Origin: Limosilactobacillus frumenti DSM 13145
Lineage (GTDB): Bacteria; Bacillota; Bacilli; Lactobacillales; Lactobacillaceae
DNA: 64,000 nt
Direction of reading: 5' to 3'
Assembly (NCBI RefSeq): GCF_001436045.1
Contig: NZ_AZER01000016.1
Location: 434,001-498,000 of the forward strand
The notes under the pieces: generated by a model
The model's database searches: none
What the model saw: only the letters and a program-made list of their open reading frames with translations
What the model was told of the DNA's origin: nothing
Translations under genes and position numbers: made by a program
In this document: positions 17,097-26,328 of the stretch, piece after piece
How positions within the stretch are numbered: the stretch's first letter is position 1
How the letters are laid out: each line of letters begins with the position of its first letter

Positions 17097-18590
17097 TTAT
17101 TTAATTGACTTATCAGACTGATTTTTAGGAGCAGTCTTCACAATTGGCAAAATAATGCGGAAAAGTGATCCGGCACCCAGAGAGCTTTCTAGGGTAATTG
17201 AGCCATGATAACCTTCAATAAGTCGTTTGGCAATGGACAGTCCTAACCCATTACCACCCTTTTTACGACTGCGGGCTTTATCAACCCGGTAGAAGCGATC
17301 AAAGACTCGTTGAACATTTTCCGGAGAAATCCCTTCTCCAAAGTCCTGAATACCGATTTCAACAGTATTCATACCCCGTGAAAGGGACATGTGGACTTCC
17401 TTCCGGTCGGTAGAATACTTCACAGCGTTATCACAAAGAATAACGAGCACTTGTTCCAAGTGGTCACGATAAATATTAGCTGTGATTGCTGAATGCAAAT
17501 CATCATCGAGCGTGAAAGTAAATTCAGGATAGAGCATCTTAAAGTTGTTATAAACTTGGTGAACCACGTCATTAACAACCGTTTGTTCATTTCGAAAGTT
17601 GAGGTCCACCTGCCCAGCCCGACTTAAATCCAGCATTTCTTGAACCAAGTTCTTCATCCGTTTAGTTTCTACCAACGCCGCATTAAGGGACTCATCCAAG
17701 ACTTTAGGGTCATCCTTTCCCCAACGCTGGAGCATCTCCAGGTGACCCTGGATAATCGCCACTGGCGTCCGCAGCTCATGACTGACATCACCTACAAATT
17801 GTGTTTGCTGGTCAATATAGCGTTGCATCCGGTCTAACATTTCATTGAACATATCGGTCAGTTCAGCTAACTCGTCGCACCGTTCAACCTTCGGAACACG
17901 GATATTCTTGGTGGGATCCTTACTGATGGCCTTGACGGTATCATGAATGTCACCCAGTGGGCGCAAGAGGAACATTGACAAGAAGTATCCCAATAGCCCA
18001 CTGGCAAGGATAACCAAGCACATTGCGAAGAAACAGACGAGCTGGATCTGATGATAACTAGCCATGTAGGCATTCAAGTCATTTTCAACCTGCAGGTAAC
18101 CAATTAATAAGTGGTGATTATGACGTGAATAAATTGGCATCAGGCCAGCAATGATTTTATGCTTTGGCCCCTCAGTCATCTTTACCGACCGTTGATTAGT
18201 AAAAGTCGGTTTAACCAACCGCTTACCAGTACTGAAGACCAGCTGGTGTTTAGGAGTATAAACGTTCACGATCAGGTGATTGTCAGACAGTTCCTGGATA
18301 ATTGGCCGTTTAAAATCCACACCATCGTTAAAATCACCCTGAGATGGCGGATTGATAATATTACTAATTCGTTGCTTCGTCAGCACCATGTCGGTATTCG
18401 ACAATTGACGACTAATATTATCCATTCCAGTGTTGATCAATCGCCGTTCTGAACTCAACAGGTTTTGTGTAAAGGCGGAAAACATCGCCATTACCACAAT
18501 ACTAAAAATGATAAAAGAACCAATTGATGTCCCCAGCGCCCACTTCAGCTTTAATGAAAAGAAGCGTTTGCCATTTTCTTGATCTGTCAT
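17097..18590 (-). CDS. Sensor histidine kinase, ArlS-like
   Basis: 497-residue membrane kinase. Two membrane segments (residues about 17-40 and 183-208) flank an extracellular domain. A HAMP linker follows (about 208-260, starting LRPLGDIHDTVKAI). The H-box FVGDVSHELRTPVAII holds the phospho-accepting His at about residue 271. The ATPase domain shows the N box (LCDNAVKYS), G1 (DFGEGI) and G2 (GGNGLGLSIAKRL). The H-box plus the LQRWGKDDP run resembles the ArlS branch, whose members influence adhesion, autolysis and metal or stress responses. That assignment is by resemblance only. It follows its regulator by nine bases. Confidence 0.9.
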   Translation of the reverse strand: MTDQENGKRFFSLKLKWALGTSIGSFIIFSIVVMAMFSAFTQNLLSSERRLINTGMDNISRQLSNTDMVLTKQRISNIINPPSQGDFNDGVDFKRPIIQELSDNHLIVNVYTPKHQLVFSTGKRLVKPTFTNQRSVKMTEGPKHKIIAGLMPIYSRHNHHLLIGYLQVENDLNAYMASYHQIQLVCFFAMCLVILASGLLGYFLSMFLLRPLGDIHDTVKAISKDPTKNIRVPKVERCDELAELTDMFNEMLDRMQRYIDQQTQFVGDVSHELRTPVAIIQGHLEMLQRWGKDDPKVLDESLNAALVETKRMKNLVQEMLDLSRAGQVDLNFRNEQTVVNDVVHQVYNNFKMLYPEFTFTLDDDLHSAITANIYRDHLEQVLVILCDNAVKYSTDRKEVHMSLSRGMNTVEIGIQDFGEGISPENVQRVFDRFYRVDKARSRKKGGNGLGLSIAKRLIEGYHGSITLESSLGAGSLFRIILPIVKTAPKNQSDKSIK

Positions 18591-18599
18591 GATGCTGCC

Positions 18600-19286
18600 T
18601 TAGGAACGAATCACATAACCGGTACCACGAACAGTTTGGATATAACTCTTTTCGCCTGGCCGGTCAATCTTGTTCCGCAAATAACGAATGTAAACATCAA
18701 CCACGTTAGTTTCAACCTTGGAATCGTATCCCCAGACTTTACTCAGGAGGTCTTTCCGTGACATAACGACGTTGATGTTCTCCATTAAGATCAGCAACAA
18801 TTCGTATTCACGCTTCGTCAAGTTGATGACATCGTCACCACGACGGACAACCCGATTTTCCTTCTCAATCGTGAGATCCTTGTACTTAACAGTTGTTTGA
18901 TGTTCCTTATTATGGCCATCTTCAATACTGATCCGCCGTAATAGTGCCCGGACCCGCGCAAGTAATTCTTCAATGGCAAATGGCTTAACAATATAATCGT
19001 CAGCACCATGGTCAAAGCCGGAAACCCGGTCAATAACTGAATCACGCGCAGTCATAATAATGATTGGTGTACTCTTCAGTTCACGAACCCGCCGGGCAAC
19101 TTCAATCCCATTTAATTCTGGCAACATTAAGTCCAACAGAATCAAATCAAAGTCTTCGTTTAAAGCGGCCTGCAGTCCAGCCCGACCATCTAATTCGACA
19201 TCTGTATCGTAGCCTTCGTGTTTGAGCTCCATTTCAACAAATTTTGCTAAATTTTCTTCATCTTCAATAATTAAAATTCGACTCAT
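18600..19286 (-). CDS. OmpR/PhoB-type response regulator, ArlR-like
   Basis: 228 residues: a receiver domain with the acidic pocket (EDE near residues 8-10), phosphorylation site D52 (LILLDLMLP), the T of MTARD near residue 79 and K of VKPF near residue 102. A C-terminal winged-helix DNA-binding domain (about 130-228) carries NLTKREYELLLILMEN and RKDLLSKVWGYD. It is the first gene of the pair with the downstream kinase. Sequence style matches the ArlR group. The AGGTG ribosome site is well placed. The promoter could not be assigned with confidence. Confidence 0.93.
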   Translation of the reverse strand: MSRILIIEDEENLAKFVEMELKHEGYDTDVELDGRAGLQAALNEDFDLILLDLMLPELNGIEVARRVRELKSTPIIIMTARDSVIDRVSGFDHGADDYIVKPFAIEELLARVRALLRRISIEDGHNKEHQTTVKYKDLTIEKENRVVRRGDDVINLTKREYELLLILMENINVVMSRKDLLSKVWGYDSKVETNVVDVYIRYLRNKIDRPGEKSYIQTVRGTGYVIRS

Positions 19287-19405
19287 AATTTCACCTGCGC
19301 TATTATTTCGTATTTACGTACATTAATAAAACACAGTAATTTTATCACAATTTTCTCATAAACCCCAGTATTTATCGCCATTCTCGGCCTTAAAATGGCA
19401 AAATA

Positions 19406-19446
19406 AAAAGACCACTTCAGGTCCGGCGCCTAGAAAGAGGTCTTTT
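19406..19446 (-). terminator. Intrinsic terminator after rpmF
   Basis: AAAAGACC-T-CTT pairs with GAAG-T-GGTCTTTTT around a long loop; a U-run follows on the minus strand. Confidence 0.7.
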
Positions 19447-19455
19447 CTTTTAATA

Positions 19456-19635
19456 TTAGTTCTTAGTGTCGACAACTTGCTTGCCGTCATAGTAACCACA
19501 GTTAGGGCATACCATGTGTGACTTACGGAGTTCACCGCAGTTTGGGCAAGGTGCAAGGCCAGGGACAGTCAACTTAATGTGTCCACGACGCATGCGCTTA
19601 CGAGTCTTTGAAGTCTTCCGTGCTGGAACAGCCAT
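19456..19635 (-). CDS. rpmF: 50S ribosomal protein L32
   Basis: 59-residue L32 of the zinc-ribbon type. It begins [17 protein letters not shown] and carries two CxxC knuckles (CPNC at about residues 27-30 and 40-43). Zinc-free paralogues that replace it under zinc starvation lack these cysteines. The start is the ATG at 19633-19635 with GGAGGTG correctly spaced; the slightly longer reading is not supported. It lies directly downstream of the YceD-family gene, the near-universal yceD-rpmF pairing. Confidence 0.97.
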   Translation of the reverse strand: MAVPARKTSKTRKRMRRGHIKLTVPGLAPCPNCGELRKSHMVCPNCGYYDGKQVVDTKN

Positions 19636-19691
19636 GTTTGACACCTCCTAAAATTATTTTTCATCCACAAAGGTTATTTTTTAACCGTCCG

Positions 19692-20246
19692 CTACTTATT
19701 TTCATCCTGATCAGGAAATAGTTTTTTCAACTTCGCGAGACGTGGATCAACTGATTTATCTTTCTGCTTCTTGGCTTGATAGTCATCCTCAGAGATCACT
19801 TGCCAGCCTTTCCCGGTAGGCATTGGTTTACCTTGCCGTTCATCTTCAGAAAGCACCCGTAACGGAATTTGTTCAATGATGTTTTCAGCAACCGCCTGAT
19901 TAAAGTTGATCGTATCGCCACTGTGAATTAAAAAGACAACTTCATCATCTTCATACCGGTCACGGTGACTAGGATCATCAATGTAGGTTTCTGAAAATTC
20001 AAAATCTAATGGTAATTGAACGGGTGTTAAAGAACGACTCGAAGGAACAGTCACTGTTGTTTTCACATGGGTAGCAACAGTTGCATCCCCCTGGTCATAC
20101 GTCACGTAGCCATCAACCTTTACTGGTTGAACGGCTAAAATCACATCAGGAAATGACTTCGTCAGGAGATCATTTAAATCAAGGGTATCGTTGATGTGTA
20201 ACGGTTCGCTAGAATAGCGATGTAACTCTGATAAGGTCCACTTCAT
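19692..20246 (-). CDS. yceD: YceD family protein (DUF177)
   Basis: 184-residue DUF177/YceD protein, a conserved family almost always encoded directly before rpmF. In several bacteria and in plastids it is linked to 23S rRNA accumulation or large-subunit assembly. The visible family features are the QPVKVDGYVTYDQGDATVATHVKTTVTVPSSRSLTPV strand-rich core and the later DTINFNQAVAENIIEQIPLRVLSEDE segment. The family's cysteines are absent. A GGAGG ribosome site precedes the ATG. Co-transcription with rpmF is likely. Confidence 0.9.
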   Translation of the reverse strand: MKWTLSELHRYSSEPLHINDTLDLNDLLTKSFPDVILAVQPVKVDGYVTYDQGDATVATHVKTTVTVPSSRSLTPVQLPLDFEFSETYIDDPSHRDRYEDDEVVFLIHSGDTINFNQAVAENIIEQIPLRVLSEDERQGKPMPTGKGWQVISEDDYQAKKQKDKSVDPRLAKLKKLFPDQDENK

Positions 20247-20307
20247 GATTTCAACCTCCTAATGCAACAAGCACCATTATACTAGCGCCCTAGTTGCTTG
20301 TCAATGT

Positions 20308-21462
20308 CTATTCCTTGACAGTCCCAGATCCGCTAATCATAACGGGAGCCCGCTTTAAATCCTGTTCGTAGGGCGTAAATAGCTGGTACAATTTTCCCGC
20401 TCGATAATCCAAGTTTAATAAGTGGTCACGTTCAGCTTGCCCGCATTTAGTAATCAACGGTAAACTCACGCGCTTCTTAATTGTATGGAGGTACTGCCGT
20501 CCATCATTGGAAAAACCCAAGATGCGCAAATACGGTTGTTGCAGATGCATCTGCACCTGATCTTCACGCATCTGCATCACAGTATAAAAACATAACCGTA
20601 GTAAATGCGAATAGGTGTAGCGTTTCGTTTTCAACTGGCGAATAAATTGGTTAAACGTCAGTGATTGCTGAGCTGCCCGTTTCATTCGGTGTTCTAGGCC
20701 TTCTGTCATCTGGTAAATTGTTTGCAATTCCCCAATTGGTGCTTGGATTAAGTAGTTTCTTAACAAGGGATATAAGATCTGCCAATCAGGGATTGAATCA
20801 AGATGAGATAAGTCATTAGCCGTCTGCTTGGGAACAACCTGATCGACGGGACGACCGCCCAAGACTGCCTGACGAATGGCACTGGCTGATGCAATTGTCC
20901 CCGTAATTGATTGATCATGATACTGACTACCCTGACGAGCAATCGCAACCGGCTTAATTCCAACTCTTTGTTTAACGATTGCCTTATGATAGGCAAACGC
21001 TAAAATATCGTTGGGCTCAGTCAAGGTATGACCCGTCGCCTGTTTTAATTCTTGATTAAATTGCGTCGCAAACGTGGCATTATAGCGGGCAAAGCCATCT
21101 TTCATAAAGTGAGCTTCTGCTTGAACAAATTGGTCAAAATCCCAGTCAGGATGCTCAGCGCCAAACACAATCGAAGGCACCTGCAAAGCTGCCAACAGCC
21201 GGATTGCACCGTCAGCAAAACGATGAGCTGGTTGAACAGCCATGAAAGTTGGTAATTCAATGACTAAGTCAGCCCCATTCTCCAGAGCAGCCTGCGTCCG
21301 TTGCCATTTATTGAGAATTGTAGGTTCACCGCGTTGAGTAAAATTGCCACTCATCACAACCACTACCACATTAGCACCAGTAATTTCACGAGCCTTTCGC
21401 AGGTGGTAAATATGCCCATTGTGGAAAGGATTATATTCAGTTATTAAGCCAACTGCTTTCAT
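20308..21462 (-). CDS. tmcAL: tRNA(Met) cytidine acetate ligase TmcAL (YlbM)
   Basis: 384-residue nucleotidyltransferase-fold enzyme that uses ATP and acetate to form N4-acetylcytidine at the wobble position of elongator tRNA-Met. The N-terminal signature GLITEYNPFHNGHIYHL contains the HxGH-type ATP-binding motif. MSGNFTQRGEP and LNKWQRTQAAL follow, all diagnostic of the YlbM family. The C-terminal half is helical and probably binds tRNA. It is followed by the yceD-rpmF pair and preceded nine bases upstream by yqeM, so it lies in a long translation-related operon. Confidence 0.95.
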   Translation of the reverse strand: MKAVGLITEYNPFHNGHIYHLRKAREITGANVVVVVMSGNFTQRGEPTILNKWQRTQAALENGADLVIELPTFMAVQPAHRFADGAIRLLAALQVPSIVFGAEHPDWDFDQFVQAEAHFMKDGFARYNATFATQFNQELKQATGHTLTEPNDILAFAYHKAIVKQRVGIKPVAIARQGSQYHDQSITGTIASASAIRQAVLGGRPVDQVVPKQTANDLSHLDSIPDWQILYPLLRNYLIQAPIGELQTIYQMTEGLEHRMKRAAQQSLTFNQFIRQLKTKRYTYSHLLRLCFYTVMQMREDQVQMHLQQPYLRILGFSNDGRQYLHTIKKRVSLPLITKCGQAERDHLLNLDYRAGKLYQLFTPYEQDLKRAPVMISGSGTVKE

Positions 21463-21471
21463 CTAATTCCC

Positions 21472-22215
21472 CTATTTAGAACATTCAAAGAACCACCGAC
21501 GACTATCTTCTTGGACTGCTCGCTGACCAAAATTGGCAGAAACGACAATTTGACTAAAACCAGCCTTAACCAGGGCTTGCCGAATTTGATTCAGTGAATA
21601 CCCCTGCTCAAAGTGTGTCTCTTCGATCCGGTGGTATGTTTGATCAGCCTGCTGATGGAAAAAAGTCAGTTCATGGATGACCCCATGATCAACGTCATCA
21701 TTTTGATATGATGACCACATAAAGTATTCTTTACCATCAGGTTGGGCATAGTTATACATGTAACCCGGATAAACGGTGTCCGTTTGGTATAAAGAAATCA
21801 TATCAAAAAGAAATTTGCCATCAGGGGTCAGGTGGGCAGCAACCTGGTTAAATGCAGTCTGTAGATCTTCAAAACTAGTTAAGTAGTTAAAAGAATCAGC
21901 ATAACAAGTTACTAATTCATATGTTGGTAAAGCCGATAAATCACGCATGTCTGCTTGCACTAAGTGGATGTCGACCTGCTCAGCACTAGCATGTTGGGAA
22001 GCTAACGCTAGCATATCTGCTGACAAGTCTGCCACCGTCACCGCTAAGCCGCGTTTGGCCAACAAAACAGCTAATCGACCTGCGCCACCTGCTAAATCCA
22101 GGCAACGGAGCGCTGTCAGATGAGGTAATCGGTCCATGGTATATCTCGCCCACTGTTGGTACATTGATGAATCAAATAGCTGGTCATACAGTTGGGCAAA
22201 GGTTTGGTAAATCAT
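21472..22215 (-). CDS. yqeM: Class I SAM-dependent methyltransferase, YqeM-like
   Basis: 247-residue class I methyltransferase with a Rossmann fold. Motif I is LDLAGGAGRLAVLLAKRG (residues about 37-54), the acidic residue at the end of strand 2 lies in VTVADLSADML, and motif IV is in LVTCYADSFNYL. It has the yqeM position at the end of the yqeG-yqeM cluster. Its start overlaps the rsfS stop in a TAATG junction, indicating translational coupling. The substrate of YqeM-type proteins is not settled; involvement in RNA or ribosome maturation is a guess from context. Confidence 0.88.
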   Translation of the reverse strand: MIYQTFAQLYDQLFDSSMYQQWARYTMDRLPHLTALRCLDLAGGAGRLAVLLAKRGLAVTVADLSADMLALASQHASAEQVDIHLVQADMRDLSALPTYELVTCYADSFNYLTSFEDLQTAFNQVAAHLTPDGKFLFDMISLYQTDTVYPGYMYNYAQPDGKEYFMWSSYQNDDVDHGVIHELTFFHQQADQTYHRIEETHFEQGYSLNQIRQALVKAGFSQIVVSANFGQRAVQEDSRRWFFECSK

Positions 22216-22571
22216 TAATCGTTAACCCATTGATTGACGTTAACAATAGGAGCATCTGACCATAATTTTTCCAAATTGTAAAAGTGACGAGTTTCTTCTC
22301 GGAAGACATGCACAACGACATCACCTAAGTCAATCAGTACCCAGTGGGCATGATTTTTACCTTCGACACTACCAATGTTGACCCCATTCTCGTGGGCCTT
22401 TTCAATAATAGCGTTAGCAATGGCTTGAACCTGACGATCAGATCCACCGGTCATGATGACAAAGTAATCTGCCATCGGGCTAATCTCGTCAACTTGCAAA
22501 GCAGTAATATCTTCAGCGCGCCGACCATCGCCAGCTTTGACAGCCATCTCTAATAATTCTTTACTATTCAT
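22215..22571 (-). CDS. rsfS: Ribosomal silencing factor RsfS
   Basis: 118-residue RsfS/YbeB (DUF143) protein that binds L14 on the 50S subunit and blocks subunit joining during slow growth or starvation. The family core is visible: DITALQVDEISPMADYFVIMTGGSDRQVQAIANAI, then VEGKNHAHWVLIDLGDVVVHVF and the aromatic FYNLEKLWSDAP. It is coupled at both ends, overlapping yqeK's stop and yqeM's start by one base each. The Asp/His-rich surface loops match the family. Confidence 0.96.
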   Translation of the reverse strand: MNSKELLEMAVKAGDGRRAEDITALQVDEISPMADYFVIMTGGSDRQVQAIANAIIEKAHENGVNIGSVEGKNHAHWVLIDLGDVVVHVFREETRHFYNLEKLWSDAPIVNVNQWVND

Positions 22572-23188
22572 TAATCAATCTTCCCTTCGTATTTAGCAAC
22601 CCAAGCATTGTAGGTTTCAATCGTCTTAGGATATACCGGCTTATTATTCTTAATCAAGTAAGCAAGAGTATGTTTCGTTTGGTAAGCCACCCCTGCACCA
22701 AGATCTTCATCAGTAATCTGACGAGCACGATCAACGCCTGGAAAATCACGTGCTGGTTCAATGTAGTCAGCCATGTAAACGATTTGTTCCAACGGTGACA
22801 TCACCACTGCACCAGTGGTATGGTGACGAACAGCATTCAAAATGTCCTCATCCCAAATACCACACTCATCCTTTAGTAGCTCTGCACCAACTACCCCATG
22901 CCAAATTGCGTTGCCCCAATTCAATAAATCGGGATCCAAATGTTTCTTCTTAATTTCTGCAATAAAAACATCATCGGGCCGTTGCTTAGCATAGTCGTGG
23001 CACAATCCCGCAATGCTGGCCTTTTCTAGGTCAACATGGTAACGTTTTGCCAGTTTAATGGCAGTTTGTTCCACCCGCAAAACATGGTGGAAACGCTTAG
23101 GACGCAATGAATTCTGTAACCGCTCAATCAAAGCGTCACGTGTTAATGGAATATAGTGGTTTGAATATTCAATTATTTCTTCAGTCAT
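22571..23188 (-). CDS. yqeK: HD domain hydrolase YqeK (Ap4A hydrolase type)
   Basis: About 205-residue YqeK protein. Members hydrolyse diadenosine tetraphosphate symmetrically with an iron-dependent HD domain. Metal ligands are visible in RFHHVLRVEQTAIKL, AGLCHDYAKQRPDD (HD pair), GNAIWHGVVGAELLKD, ILNAVRHHTTG and VYMADYIEPARDFPG. The start is taken at 23186-23188, overlapping the nadD stop by eight bases. A longer frame upstream runs over nadD and is not needed. The nadD-yqeK-rsfS order is typical of Firmicutes. Confidence 0.94.
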   Translation of the reverse strand: MTEEIIEYSNHYIPLTRDALIERLQNSLRPKRFHHVLRVEQTAIKLAKRYHVDLEKASIAGLCHDYAKQRPDDVFIAEIKKKHLDPDLLNWGNAIWHGVVGAELLKDECGIWDEDILNAVRHHTTGAVVMSPLEQIVYMADYIEPARDFPGVDRARQITDEDLGAGVAYQTKHTLAYLIKNNKPVYPKTIETYNAWVAKYEGKID

Positions 23189-23825
23189 GATATAGTTGGT
23201 GCTCCTTAATAAAATCGGCAACTGCTTGTGGAACCATGTAACGAATTGTCGTCCCCTGTTGAACGCGGCGCCGAATATCGGTCGAACTAAAGGCAACTGT
23301 GGGGACATCAATCCAAATCACTGGATACTTTGTCATATTTTGAGCGCCCTGACGACGCACCGCAACAAAGTGAAAACGCGGCAGACGAACTAATTCATCA
23401 ATGCGATGCCATGTTGGCAAATAATCTACCATATCCCCACCGATAATAAAGTAATAATCCGTGTCAGGATGCTGCTCAATCAGTTGCTTCATAGTGTCAT
23501 AAGTATAAGAGACGCCACCACGATTCAACTCTGCTTTTTCGATTCTAAAATGTGGATTATTTTTAATCGCTAGTTCCAACATTTGGAGACGCAGGTCAGC
23601 AGCGACGGCTTCCTTACGATCTACATGTGGCGGAATGGCGTCTGGCATAAAGTCGACACGATCAAGACACAAGTTGGCATAAACCTGTTCTGCAATTAAC
23701 AGATGTGCATTATGGATGGGGTTAAAAGTCCCGCCGTAAATGCCAACTCGCTTAGCACGCTTAAACTTAGTCTCCTGTGGTGCGGGCTGAGTCCGTACAC
23801 CAGTTAAAACACGATGTCCTTGCAC
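23181..23825 (-). CDS. nadD: Nicotinate-nucleotide adenylyltransferase
   Basis: About 214 residues. It makes nicotinate adenine dinucleotide from nicotinate mononucleotide and ATP, the penultimate step of NAD synthesis. The nucleotidyltransferase signature GIYGGTFNPIHNAHLLIAE appears about 28 residues in, with HNAH in place of the usual HxGH. The C-terminal SSTDIRRRV ATP motif is intact. The N-terminal extension before the domain is common in lactobacilli. GTG at 23825 is preferred over GTG at 23834 because GAGG lies eight bases before the former and abuts the latter. Confidence 0.94.
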   Translation of the reverse strand: MQGHRVLTGVRTQPAPQETKFKRAKRVGIYGGTFNPIHNAHLLIAEQVYANLCLDRVDFMPDAIPPHVDRKEAVAADLRLQMLELAIKNNPHFRIEKAELNRGGVSYTYDTMKQLIEQHPDTDYYFIIGGDMVDYLPTWHRIDELVRLPRFHFVAVRRQGAQNMTKYPVIWIDVPTVAFSSTDIRRRVQQGTTIRYMVPQAVADFIKEHQLYHD

Positions 23826-23841
23826 AAGTGCCACCTCTTGA

Positions 23842-24153
23842 CTAGATTTTCTTAACTTTAGCAGATAATTCCCGTTGTTCTTTATTATCAGCCACTTTAA
23901 ATAATACTAAGACCCGGCCAATTACTTGAACAACCTGGATATCCGTCTGACTTTCAATAAAGTGACGAACTTCGTCAGTGGTTACATCCGCATTTTGTAA
24001 AATATTAACCTTAATTAACTCACGACGGTTTAAGGCACCATTTAACTGTGCTAGCCATGTGTCGGTCAGGCCTTCTTTACCAACTGCAAAAATGGGCTGC
24101 AAATGGTTAGCGTGAGCTCGTAAGTAACGTTTTTGTTTTCCTCTTAATTCCAT
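23842..24153 (-). CDS. yhbY: YhbY-type RNA-binding protein (CRM domain)
   Basis: 103-residue single CRM-domain protein that associates with pre-50S particles. The fold's landmarks are KRYLRAHANHLQPIFAVGKEGLTD at the N-terminus with the GxxG-like GKEG loop, then LIKVNILQNADVTTDEVRHFI and QVIGRVLVLFK. It lies between yqeH and nadD, as in Bacillus, within a continuous ribosome-assembly operon (gaps of 7-10 bases). RNA substrate specificity is not visible. Confidence 0.94.
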   Translation of the reverse strand: MELRGKQKRYLRAHANHLQPIFAVGKEGLTDTWLAQLNGALNRRELIKVNILQNADVTTDEVRHFIESQTDIQVVQVIGRVLVLFKVADNKEQRELSAKVKKI

Positions 24154-24163
24154 TTTGTCTCCT

Positions 24164-25291
24164 CTAAATCATTGCACGACGAATCAGCACTGAAACACCC
24201 TGAGGTACCCATCCAGCAACCGTAACACCAGCGGGTACGGTAATCCAACCAAGTCCTTCAAAAACCAAATCACTCTTCGTTTCAGTATGAAACTCTTGAC
24301 GTTCAAGCGTTGGAAAACTGTCAACCTCATCCTGGGTTGGAGGGGTCAGCAGGTCTCCCAGGTGCTTTTGGTAGAAATGATCAGCATTTGCCAATTTAGT
24401 CCGGTGGAGAGGCAGATTATTATCAAAGTACGCAACCATTCCGGCACGTGAGCCCTTCAGGTAATCAAACCGCGCAACCCCACCCATAAAGATGGTCTGA
24501 CCATCATTTAATTGGTAAGTACGCGGCTTAATTTCCTTTTGTGGTGCCACGTACTTTAACTGTTTAGCTGGCAGGACATGCGCCATCTGGTGTTCATGAA
24601 TTATCCCTGGAGTGTCAACTAATAAATGACCATCATCAAGAGGGATCTCGATCTTATCTAATGTCGTTCCAGGGAACCGCGACGTGGTAATAAGTTCCTG
24701 GACCCCGGTCCGTTGTTTGATGATTTGATTAATCAGCGTGGACTTACCAACATTTGTAACTCCCACAACATAGACATCACGATGTTGACGGTAATGTTCA
24801 ATCGTATCCAACAGCTGGTCAACCTGGTGGTTCTTCTTTGCTGACACCAGAATCGTATCGATTGGCCGCAAGCCTGCCATGTTAGCTTGTTGACGCAACC
24901 AATCTGTTAACTTACTGCGTCGTAATGACCGTGGTAATAAATCTTCCTTATTACCAACTAACAATACTGGATTATCACCAACAAAACGGTGGAGGCCCGG
25001 AATTAAGCTGCCATTAAAGTCAAAGACGTCTACCACATAAACAATTAAAGCATTAGCATCCCGAATCTGCCCTAACAGCTTGAGAAATTCATCATCGCTC
25101 AGTGAAACGGGGGCGATTTCATTGTAATGACGAAGGCGGAAACAACGTTGACAATATAGTTCATTGTTTGCCAGGCCTTTTTCAATAGCCGACTGAGGTG
25201 TATAGCCAGGCTGCTTAGGATCCGTTGATTGGATCACCGCACCACAGCCAATACAACGCAATTCATCGTTAGACTGCTTATTTTCTGTCAT
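24164..25291 (-). CDS. yqeH: Ribosome biogenesis GTPase YqeH
   Basis: 375-residue circularly permuted GTPase required for 30S assembly in Bacillus. An N-terminal zinc knuckle (C13, C16, C47, C50) comes first. The GTPase motifs then run in permuted order: G4 (VGNKEDLLP near residue 110), G5, then G1 (GVTNVGKST near 178), G2 and G3 (DTPG near 228). The C-terminal domain carries the family's KEIKPRTYQLNDGQTIFMGGVARFDY. Its start overlaps the yqeG stop by 14 bases, implying coupling. Confidence 0.97.
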   Translation of the reverse strand: MTENKQSNDELRCIGCGAVIQSTDPKQPGYTPQSAIEKGLANNELYCQRCFRLRHYNEIAPVSLSDDEFLKLLGQIRDANALIVYVVDVFDFNGSLIPGLHRFVGDNPVLLVGNKEDLLPRSLRRSKLTDWLRQQANMAGLRPIDTILVSAKKNHQVDQLLDTIEHYRQHRDVYVVGVTNVGKSTLINQIIKQRTGVQELITTSRFPGTTLDKIEIPLDDGHLLVDTPGIIHEHQMAHVLPAKQLKYVAPQKEIKPRTYQLNDGQTIFMGGVARFDYLKGSRAGMVAYFDNNLPLHRTKLANADHFYQKHLGDLLTPPTQDEVDSFPTLERQEFHTETKSDLVFEGLGWITVPAGVTVAGWVPQGVSVLIRRAMI

Positions 25292-25814
25292 TCAAATCCT
25301 CCTGCCAATGCAAATCAGAGTACTCTTTTCGTAATAGCTTCCACACGCGTTTTTCTAAGAAACGGTTCATCTGGGTGGTCCACTTGTCAGTTTGAATCAA
25401 TGGCTTAACCAAAATAGAACGAACTCCTGCCTGGTGGGCAGCAACCATATCAGTCATTAACTGGTCGCCAACCATCACAACTTCGTACTTGTTCAGACCA
25501 AGCTTTTTTCGTGCCCGTGTGATACCAAAACTTAATGGTTTTAATGAACGTGAAACAAAAGGTAACCCCAGTGGCTCAACGGCTTTAGCAACTCGTCTCT
25601 TATTATTGTTGGAAATCACAATCAAGGGTATACCAGCATCAGATAAGGACTTCATCCACTGACGCAGTTCAGGCGTCCCATTAGGATTATTCCAGGCAAT
25701 CAAAGTATTATCAAGGTCAGAAAAAACACACCGGATACCTTGTGCTTTTAGTTGTTCTGGCAAAACAGAATAAATTGATTTTACCATCCACGTTGGTTTA
25801 AATTCTTCTAACAA
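25278..25814 (-). CDS. yqeG: HAD phosphatase YqeG (subfamily IIIA)
   Basis: 178-residue HAD-superfamily hydrolase. The nucleophile motif is CVFSDLDNTLIAWN (DxDxT), motif II is the Ser/Asn of IVISNNNKRR, a Lys lies in SLKPLSFG, and the acidic pair of motif IV is in VMVGDQLMTDMVAA. Members are YqeG/phosphatidylglycerophosphatase-like, and some are reported to dephosphorylate phosphatidylglycerophosphate. The physiological substrate here is open. It is the first gene of the yqeG-yqeM operon. Confidence 0.93.
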   Translation of the reverse strand: MLEEFKPTWMVKSIYSVLPEQLKAQGIRCVFSDLDNTLIAWNNPNGTPELRQWMKSLSDAGIPLIVISNNNKRRVAKAVEPLGLPFVSRSLKPLSFGITRARKKLGLNKYEVVMVGDQLMTDMVAAHQAGVRSILVKPLIQTDKWTTQMNRFLEKRVWKLLRKEYSDLHWQEDLNDRK

Positions 25815-25879
25815 GGTGACACCTCTTTTTCAATAGTCAAATTAATTATAACGATTATGCCTAGAGAGGGCTAGTAATC

Positions 25880-25923
25880 AAAAAGCAGCGACCACTTGGT
25901 AAAATCCAAGCGCGCTGCTTTTT
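25880..25923 (-). terminator. Intrinsic terminator of infC-rpmI-rplT
   Basis: AAAAAGCAGCG-CG-CTTGG / CCAAG-TGGT-CGCTGCTTTTT, a long stem ending in a T-run on the minus strand. Confidence 0.9.
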
Positions 25924-25933
25924 GATTATAATC

Positions 25934-26287
25934 TTAGTTCAAAGCCTTCTTAGCTTCGGCAACGATTGCCTTAAATGCATCAGCATCGTTAACAGCTAAG
26001 TCTGCCAACATCTTCCGGTTGATGTCAATGTTAGCCAGCTTCAAGCCGTGCATTAACTTGCTGTAACTAATATCATTCATACGTGCAGCAGCGTTAATCC
26101 GGGCAATCCAGAGTTCACGGAACTTACGCTTGTTAACCTTCCGGTCACGGAATGCGTAAGTATAACTCTTCATTACTTGGTCCTTAGCAGTCTTGAAAAG
26201 ACGGTGCTTTGAACCACGGTAACCCTTTGCTAACTTCATAATGCGCTTACGACGTGCGCGCGTAACAGTTCCACCTTTAACTCGCAT
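25934..26287 (-). CDS. rplT: 50S ribosomal protein L20
   Basis: 117-residue L20, an early assembly protein of the large subunit that binds 23S rRNA. It has the basic N-terminal extension [28 protein letters not shown] and the helical C-terminal body with [21 protein letters not shown]. In Bacillus, L20 also represses its own operon by binding the leader upstream of infC; a similar attenuator leader is seen here at 27090-27241. Confidence 0.98.
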   Translation of the reverse strand: MRVKGGTVTRARRKRIMKLAKGYRGSKHRLFKTAKDQVMKSYTYAFRDRKVNKRKFRELWIARINAAARMNDISYSKLMHGLKLANIDINRKMLADLAVNDADAFKAIVAEAKKALN

Positions 26288-26328
26288 GTTGAATTCCTCC
26301 TACGTATTTTAATTTTCTTAGTTGAAGT